A stretch of DNA of 36,847 nt from Actinomycetes bacterium (lineage in GTDB: Bacteria > Actinomycetota > Acidimicrobiia > Acidimicrobiales > RAAP-2): contig JAJXUK010000020.1 in the NCBI GenBank assembly GCA_021782915.1, positions 1-36,847 on the forward strand, in the 5' to 3' direction. Of the stretch, positions 32,067 through 36,847 are shown piece by piece; positions within the stretch are counted from its first letter, which is position 1; every line of letters begins with the position of its first letter. The notes under the pieces are model-generated. The model searched no databases. It worked only from the letters and a program-made list of their open reading frames with translations, and was not told the DNA's origin. Made by a program: the position numbers and the translations under genes.

Positions 32067-33350
32067 ATGCGACGCGGCGCCACGCGCGTCGAGCAGGTAC
32101 GAGCGGCTCCGACGGATCGGGCGCGGCCCGCACGCTGGGCCTGGCTGCTGCAGCCCCTGCCGCGCGGGGACGCCAACGGTCGAATGGTCGTGGTCGTCAC
32201 CACCCTGATGGTCACGTTCGGCACCATCGCGGTGGCCTCGGCCAGCGAGGGCCAGTCGAGTCTCAATGGGGCGAGCTCATTTGCGCTGATGGTGCGCGAC
32301 GTGGCGTATCTGGTCTTCGGTCTGGCGGCCGCCTACGTCATGGCGCGGGTGCGCCTCGAGGTTCTCGTGCGCTACGCGCGCCAGTTGACCGTCGTCGGGC
32401 TCGCACTGCTGGCCGGCGTGGAGGTGGTTGGCGTGTCGGCCAACGGTGGCCGGCGCTGGCTCAATCTGCACGTGATCAACCTGCAGCCCTCCGAGCTCTT
32501 CAAGCTCTGTACCGTGCTCTACGTGGCCTGGATGCTCCAGCGTCACCACGACGAGTTGGGCAGCGCGCGCCAGCTCTTCCTCTGGTCACTGCCGGTGCTC
32601 GCGGGCGCCGGTCTGATCTTGCTCGAGCCGGACATCGGCACCTCGTCGGTGGTGCTGGCCATCGGCTACGTGATGCTCGCCGTGGCCGGTCTGTCGCGGC
32701 GGCTCCTCGTGCGCATCGCCGGCGTCGGCGTCCTCGGCTTTGGCGTGATGATGCTGGCCAAGCCCTACGCGGCCAAGCGCTTCTTCAGCTTCCTCAATCC
32801 CGGACAGGACCCCCTCGGCGCCGGCTATCAGTTGACCCAGTCCAAGATCGGACTGGGCGCGGGCGGCGTCGCGGGACTGGGCCTCGGACACAGTCGGGAG
32901 AAGTGGGGCCTGCTGCCGAACCCCCACACCGACTTCATCTTCGCGATCATCGGCGAGGAGTTGGGCTACATCGGCGCGCTGGTCGTGCTCGGACTGTTCG
33001 TGTGGTTCCTCTTCGCCGGGCTGCGTGTCGCGCGTCAGTGCTCGAATCCCGTCTATCAGCTCATCGCGGTGGGAATCACGACGTGGATCACGCTGGAGGC
33101 GGTGATCAACATCTTCTCGGTGATCGGCTGGTGGGCCGTCACGGGCATCCCCCTCCCGTTCTTCTCCTACGGGGGCACGGCACTGATCACCGAGCTAGGT
33201 GCGGTGGGATTGCTCTACAACGTTGCGCACGATCGCTCGCGCGCGGGTGACGTGACGATCCGCGAGCACGTCGTCTCCTCGTACCGCGACGTGCTGGGTG
33301 CTCGTGCCGGGCGCCCCGGCGGGCGCGGGCGTCGACCGCGCGACTGGTGA
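32067..33350 (+). CDS. ftsW: septal peptidoglycan glycosyltransferase FtsW
   Basis: FtsW is a SEDS-family polymerase that joins lipid II units at the division site with FtsI. The 427-residue protein has an extended cytosolic N-terminus and about ten membrane segments. Conserved SEDS marks are NGGRRWLNLHVINLQPSELFKL, LLEPDIGTSSVV with the catalytic-type Asp189, LGLGHSREKWGLLPNPHTDFIFAIIGEELG and PLPFFSYGGTALITEL. The ATG lies one base after the mraY stop, so no room exists for murD, which usually comes between. The C-terminal tail is Arg/Gly-rich. Confidence 0.96.
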   Translation: MRRGATRVEQVRAAPTDRARPARWAWLLQPLPRGDANGRMVVVVTTLMVTFGTIAVASASEGQSSLNGASSFALMVRDVAYLVFGLAAAYVMARVRLEVLVRYARQLTVVGLALLAGVEVVGVSANGGRRWLNLHVINLQPSELFKLCTVLYVAWMLQRHHDELGSARQLFLWSLPVLAGAGLILLEPDIGTSSVVLAIGYVMLAVAGLSRRLLVRIAGVGVLGFGVMMLAKPYAAKRFFSFLNPGQDPLGAGYQLTQSKIGLGAGGVAGLGLGHSREKWGLLPNPHTDFIFAIIGEELGYIGALVVLGLFVWFLFAGLRVARQCSNPVYQLIAVGITTWITLEAVINIFSVIGWWAVTGIPLPFFSYGGTALITELGAVGLLYNVAHDRSRAGDVTIREHVVSSYRDVLGARAGRPGGRGRRPRDW

Positions 33351-34462
33351 TGCCGCGCGTCGTGCTGGCCGGTGGTGGCACCGGCGGGCACCTCTTTCCC
33401 ATGGCGGGCACCGCCGCGGCCCTGGCCGAGAGCGGCCTGGCGCTCGAGCAGATGGTCTTCGTGGGCAGTCGGCGGGGTCAGGATCGGGCCATCTTGGGCG
33501 CCGGCCCGGTACGCCTTATTGCCCTGCCCGGCCGGGGACTGCGCCGCTCCCTCGGCCCACGTGCCCTCCTGCAGAACCTTCGCGCCCTCGCCGGCCTGGC
33601 CGGTGCGACGCTGGCGTGTCTGGGACTCTTTGCGCGGTGGCGCCCGGCGGTCGTGGTCTCCTTCGGCGGCTACGCGGCACTGCCCGCGGGCCTGGCCGCC
33701 ATCGTGTGGCGCCGTCCGCTGGTCGTGGTGGACCTGGACGCGATGCCGGGGGTGACCCAGCGGATCCTGGGACGCGTGGCGGCTGCGCGCTGCGTCGCGC
33801 TCGAGGCCCGTCGCGCAGGTGACGAGGTGACCGGAGTGCCCCTGCGGGCCGAGCTCGCTGGCCTGGCGCGAGACGAGCCGGCACGGCGTCGAGCGCGCCA
33901 CGAGATGTCCCCGCCGATCGAGGACGCGAGGGCCGTCATCGTGGTCATGACGGGCTCACTCGGCGCCCGCTCGGTCAATGATGCGGTCAGCGACCTGGCC
34001 GCGTCGTGGCGGGCCCGAGGCGACGTGACGCTGGTGCACGTCGCGGGACGGCGCGACTTCGCCCGCGTGACGGCCCGGGCGCCGTCGCTGGAGGGACTCG
34101 ACTACCGCGTGGTGGAGTTCGCGGACATGACCCAGCTGTGGGCCATCGCCGACGTGGCCCTGTGTCGAGCGGGGGCGGCCACGCTCGCCGAACTGGCGGC
34201 CCTGGGGATTGCGTCGGTCCTGGTGCCGTTGCCGGGCATGGCGGCACACCAGGCCCAGAACGCCGAGCGATTCGCGCGCGCGGGAGCGGCGCTCGTGCTC
34301 GAGGACGCGAGCCTCTCGGTCGCGCGCCTGGGCGCCGCGCTCGAGACGCTGCTCGACCGCGCGCCGCGAGAGGCCATGGGCGCGGCCGCTCGGTCCCTCG
34401 CGCGCCCGGACGCCGCCGCACGAATCGCCCAGGTGATTCGGCGCACGGGGAGTCTCGGGTGA
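33350..34462 (+). CDS. murG: UDP-GlcNAc:lipid I N-acetylglucosaminyltransferase MurG
   Basis: MurG converts lipid I to lipid II on the inner face of the membrane. The 370-residue GT-B glycosyltransferase begins RVVLAGGGTGGHLFPM, the lipid-binding glycine loop, followed by FVGSRRGQDRAIL, VVSFGGYAALPAGLAA, VMTGSLGARSVNDAV (second glycine loop) and LCRAGAATLAELAALGIASVLVPLPGMAAHQAQNAERF, the UDP-GlcNAc site. ATG at 33350 gives TGATG with ftsW; GTG three bases earlier is equally possible. Confidence 0.95.
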   Translation: MPRVVLAGGGTGGHLFPMAGTAAALAESGLALEQMVFVGSRRGQDRAILGAGPVRLIALPGRGLRRSLGPRALLQNLRALAGLAGATLACLGLFARWRPAVVVSFGGYAALPAGLAAIVWRRPLVVVDLDAMPGVTQRILGRVAAARCVALEARRAGDEVTGVPLRAELAGLARDEPARRRARHEMSPPIEDARAVIVVMTGSLGARSVNDAVSDLAASWRARGDVTLVHVAGRRDFARVTARAPSLEGLDYRVVEFADMTQLWAIADVALCRAGAATLAELAALGIASVLVPLPGMAAHQAQNAERFARAGAALVLEDASLSVARLGAALETLLDRAPREAMGAAARSLARPDAAARIAQVIRRTGSLG

Positions 34463-35814
34463 GCCTCCTGGGGCCCGGTCGGCGCGTGCACGTGGTCGGA
34501 GTGGGGGGTGCGGGCATGGGTGCGCTGGCCCAGCTGCTCATCGAGCGAGGCTGCATCGTATCCGGCTCAGACGCTCAGGACTCGATCGCCCTGTCCGAGT
34601 TGGCCCAGGCGGGGGTTCGTGTGAGCGTCGGGCATCGGGCCCAGCACGTCGAGGACGTCGAGGTGCTCACGTGGTCCCCGGCGGTGGGCGAGGACAACGT
34701 TGAACTCGTCGCGGGCCGAGCACACGGCGTGATGCTCGTGCCGCGTGCCCAGGCGTTGGCGAGTCTGGTTCAGGACCAGGCGACGATTGGTCTGGCCGGC
34801 ACGCACGGCAAGACCACCGCCACGTCGATGATGGCCCTGGTCCTGGCCGCCGCCGGCCGTGACGACTCGCGCCTCATCGGTGCTCCCGTGCGCGGCCTTG
34901 GCCCGGGGGGTCACTGGGGTCCCGACGGCTTGGTGCTGGAGGTGGATGAGAGCTACGGGACCTTTGAGCCGCTCGCGCTGAGCGCGCTGGGGCTGTTGAA
35001 CGTCGAGGCCGACCACCTGGACCACTACGGCACCGAGGCCGCGCTGGAGGCGGCCTTTGGACGACTCATCGAGCGGGTCTCGGGACCGGTGGTGGCCTGG
35101 GACGAGCCGGGGGCTCGGCGCGCGGCGGCCCACGCGACGCGCGAGGTGACGTGGGTCTCGCGAGGTCCGAACACGCCCTGGCGGGTGGGCGACGTGCGCC
35201 TGGAACGTCGCGGCTCGCACTTCGTGCTCGACGGCGCGGCGCGCGTCGCGATACGCCTGGCGGTCACTGGAGCCCACAACGTGGCCAACGCCGCGATCTG
35301 CGCGACGCTGGCGCTGAGTCTGGGCCTTGAGGAGATGGCGGTCGTGGCGGGCCTGGCCCGCTTCCAGGGTGCGCCGCGACGCTTCGACTTCCGGGGCCGC
35401 TGGCGTGGCGCGGACGTCTACGAGGACTACGCGCACCTGCCCGGTGAGGTCGCCGCGGCCCTGGCCGGGGCCCGCGCGGCGGGCTACCAGGACGTCACGG
35501 CGGTGTTCCAGCCTCATCGCTACAGCCGCACGCGGCGCCTCGCCGAGGACTTCGCCGACTCCTTCGTCGACGCGGCGCGCGTAGTTGTCATGGACGTCTA
35601 CTCGGCCGGCGAAGTCGACCCGGGCGACGTGAGTGGGCGACTCGTGATGGACGCGCTGCGCCGCGCGCACCCAGAGCTCGAGTGCACCTACGTGGCTCAG
35701 CGTGACGACGTCATCGCGTTCTTGGAGGCGAGCCGCGTGGTGGGCGACGCGCTCGTGCTGCTGGGCGCGGGCGACGTCGGCGAGCTGGCCGGTGAGCTCG
35801 TGGAGCGGTCGTGA
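34459..35814 (+). CDS. murC: UDP-N-acetylmuramate-alanine ligase MurC
   Basis: MurC adds L-alanine to UDP-MurNAc, the first step of stem-peptide synthesis. The 451-residue protein shows the Rossmann start VHVVGVGGAGMGALAQLL (10-27), ATP-binding GTHGKTT (114-120), LEVDESYGTFEP and NVEADHLDHYG, and a C-terminal VFQPHRYSRTRRLAEDFADSF block typical of MurC rather than MurD or MurF. GTG at 34459 overlaps the murG stop as GTGA; the frame is open further upstream but that is translation across murG. Confidence 0.96.
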   Translation: MSLLGPGRRVHVVGVGGAGMGALAQLLIERGCIVSGSDAQDSIALSELAQAGVRVSVGHRAQHVEDVEVLTWSPAVGEDNVELVAGRAHGVMLVPRAQALASLVQDQATIGLAGTHGKTTATSMMALVLAAAGRDDSRLIGAPVRGLGPGGHWGPDGLVLEVDESYGTFEPLALSALGLLNVEADHLDHYGTEAALEAAFGRLIERVSGPVVAWDEPGARRAAAHATREVTWVSRGPNTPWRVGDVRLERRGSHFVLDGAARVAIRLAVTGAHNVANAAICATLALSLGLEEMAVVAGLARFQGAPRRFDFRGRWRGADVYEDYAHLPGEVAAALAGARAAGYQDVTAVFQPHRYSRTRRLAEDFADSFVDAARVVVMDVYSAGEVDPGDVSGRLVMDALRRAHPELECTYVAQRDDVIAFLEASRVVGDALVLLGAGDVGELAGELVERS

Positions 35815-36719
35815 GCCTCGTAGAGCTCGTGGCTCGGGCCGGGCGGCGCGTGAGCGAGCACGCCGCGCTGGGCGGGCTGACCACCTACCGCGTCGGCGGC
35901 TCGGCCCGGGTGCTGCTGAGCCTGGAGGGCCCCGAGGACCTCGAGGAGCTGGGCCCCGCGATGGCCGGCTGCGCCGAGCCCATCGTGGTGCTGGGCAACG
36001 GGTCCAACCTGCTCGTCAACGAGGGCGAGCACGACATCATCGCGCTGCGCCTCGGGGGCGGATTCGCGGGTCTTGACTGGCGTGACGAGAGCGGAACGCT
36101 CGTGGTGCACGCCGGCGCCGCCCTGGACCTGCCGGTCGCGGCGCGACGCCTCGCCGGCGCGGGAGTCGTCGGCTTCGAGTGGGCGGTGGGCGTGCCGGGC
36201 ACCGTCGGCGGTGCGGTGGCGATGAACGCGGGCGGGCACGGCTCGGACATGGCCGCCTGCGTGGCGGGTGCTCGCGTCTGGCGCGGCTCCACGCGCGAGG
36301 TGACCGCGAGCGAGCTGGCCTTCGGGTACCGCACCAGCGCCATCGGCCCCGGTGAGATCGTGCTCGAGGCGACCCTGCACCTGACCCACGGCGACGCCGA
36401 GGCCGCGCGCGAGCGCGTGCGCGAGATCGTGGCCTGGCGCCGGGCGCACCAGCCTGGCGGGGCCAACGCCGGCAGCGTGTTCCGCAACCCGCCGGGCGAC
36501 GCGGCGGGACGGCTCATCGAGTCGATCGGTCTGAAGGGCCTGCGTCACGGCAGCGCCGAGGTGAGCGACAAGCACGCGAACTTCATCCTGGTGGACGCCG
36601 GGGGACGGGCGCGTGACGTCTACGAACTGGCCCGCGAGGTGGCCCGACGCGTGCACGAGGCCACGGGTGTGGACCTCGTCTTCGAGCACCGGCTCATCGG
36701 TTTCGAGGCCCCCGCGTGA
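35811..36719 (+). CDS. murB: UDP-N-acetylenolpyruvoylglucosamine reductase MurB
   Basis: MurB is the FAD- and NADPH-dependent enzyme that makes UDP-MurNAc. The 302-residue protein has TTYRVGGSARVLL, the FAD-site VLGNGSNLLVNEG, VGVPGTVGGAVAMNAGGHGSDMA, GSVFRNPPGDAAGRLIE with the catalytic serine and SDKHANFILVDAGGRA. The length fits the shorter type II form. GTGA overlaps link it to murC upstream and the next gene downstream. Confidence 0.96.
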   Translation: MSLVELVARAGRRVSEHAALGGLTTYRVGGSARVLLSLEGPEDLEELGPAMAGCAEPIVVLGNGSNLLVNEGEHDIIALRLGGGFAGLDWRDESGTLVVHAGAALDLPVAARRLAGAGVVGFEWAVGVPGTVGGAVAMNAGGHGSDMAACVAGARVWRGSTREVTASELAFGYRTSAIGPGEIVLEATLHLTHGDAEAARERVREIVAWRRAHQPGGANAGSVFRNPPGDAAGRLIESIGLKGLRHGSAEVSDKHANFILVDAGGRARDVYELAREVARRVHEATGVDLVFEHRLIGFEAPA

Positions 36720-36847
36720 GTCGCCGACGCCCGGAGCCACGCCCGCGACGCTCGCCTCGGACGCGTCCCGGAGCCCCGGAGCGCGCGAGTCGGCCCCCGC
36801 GACGCGCGCGGCGAGCCGCCGCGCGCCGGGTGCTCGGCGAGGAAGTG
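36716..36847 (+). CDS. ftsQ: probable FtsQ, N-terminal fragment
   Basis: The frame opens with GTG overlapping the murB stop (GTGA) and runs off the end of the window after 44 codons. The visible part is extremely basic: 16 arginines and 8 prolines in 44 residues, with no membrane helix yet. FtsQ usually follows murC-murB in actinobacteria and often has a basic, disordered cytosolic start, so FtsQ is inferred from place and style only. Confidence 0.6.
   Translation, partial: MSRRRPEPRPRRSPRTRPGAPERASRPPRRARRAAARRVLGEEV

Noticed and set aside
34006-34458. N-terminal extension of murC
   Set aside because: The extension is out-of-frame translation of the murG end; GTG at 34459 starts the normal N-terminus with a GTGA overlap.
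34567-35670. Long open frame antisense to murC
   Set aside because: Same codon-bias effect; no recognisable domain and no promoter or ribosome-binding site.

Overview
The window is a GC-rich (roughly two thirds G+C by eye), very compact bacterial chromosome segment made of ordinary chromosomal genes. No phage, insertion sequence, CRISPR array or other clear foreign DNA was seen. A DUF3040 protein, a DAP-type MurE, a Fur regulator, frequent GTG starts and the gene neighbourhoods point to an actinobacterium. An Acidimicrobiia-like lineage is my best guess, but the sequence alone does not fix the class. Layout: (1) 61-1874: tmRNA (ssrA) and smpB on the minus strand, divergent from rph. (2) 1874-3627: rdgB, a LON substrate-binding-domain protein, a convergent FKBP isomerase and tRNA-Leu(UAG). 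(3) 3690-7024: clpP coupled to a Wzm/Wzt-type polysaccharide export ABC pair, then a convergent HAD phosphatase. (4) 7112-11579: a 1-Cys peroxiredoxin plus aldo/keto reductase unit, a convergent orn plus acyl-CoA ligase unit, dut on the other side of a divergent promoter, and tRNA-Gly(GCC) with a strong hairpin after it. (5) 11627-16450: an HSL-type esterase, then a polar amino-acid ABC importer (binding protein, permease, ATPase) coupled to a CaiB/BaiF CoA-transferase. (6) 16447-19309: fur, an ABC-2 exporter pair and a nitroreductase on the minus strand. (7) 19350-25798: msrA; nhaA plus nitronate monooxygenase; a DHA2-family MFS exporter; DUF3040 protein; a small unknown protein; HNH endonuclease; a lipoate-ligase-like protein; and a good intrinsic terminator. 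(8) 25821 to the end: the division and cell wall (dcw) cluster: MraZ operator repeats, mraZ, a structured RNA, rsmH, ftsL, ftsI, murE, mraY, ftsW, murG, murC, murB and the first codons of a probable ftsQ. The cluster lacks murF (expected between murE and mraY) and murD (expected between mraY and ftsW), with no gap or remnant at either place. Three chromosome-wide habits stand out. First, nine genes have a TANNNT -10 element ending exactly six bases before the start codon, so transcription should begin at the start codon itself (leaderless mRNAs). Second, four of the five convergent gene pairs end in one shared CTAG, read as a TAG stop on each strand. Third, most same-strand neighbours overlap through GTGA, ATGA or TGATG, implying translational coupling. 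The strongest candidate for a special regulatory element is the long stem-loop at 26341-26415, two bases before the likely rsmH start. It lies where the known but functionally unexplained mraW RNA motif would be. A second strong hairpin sits over the start of the amino-acid permease gene (13559-13601).
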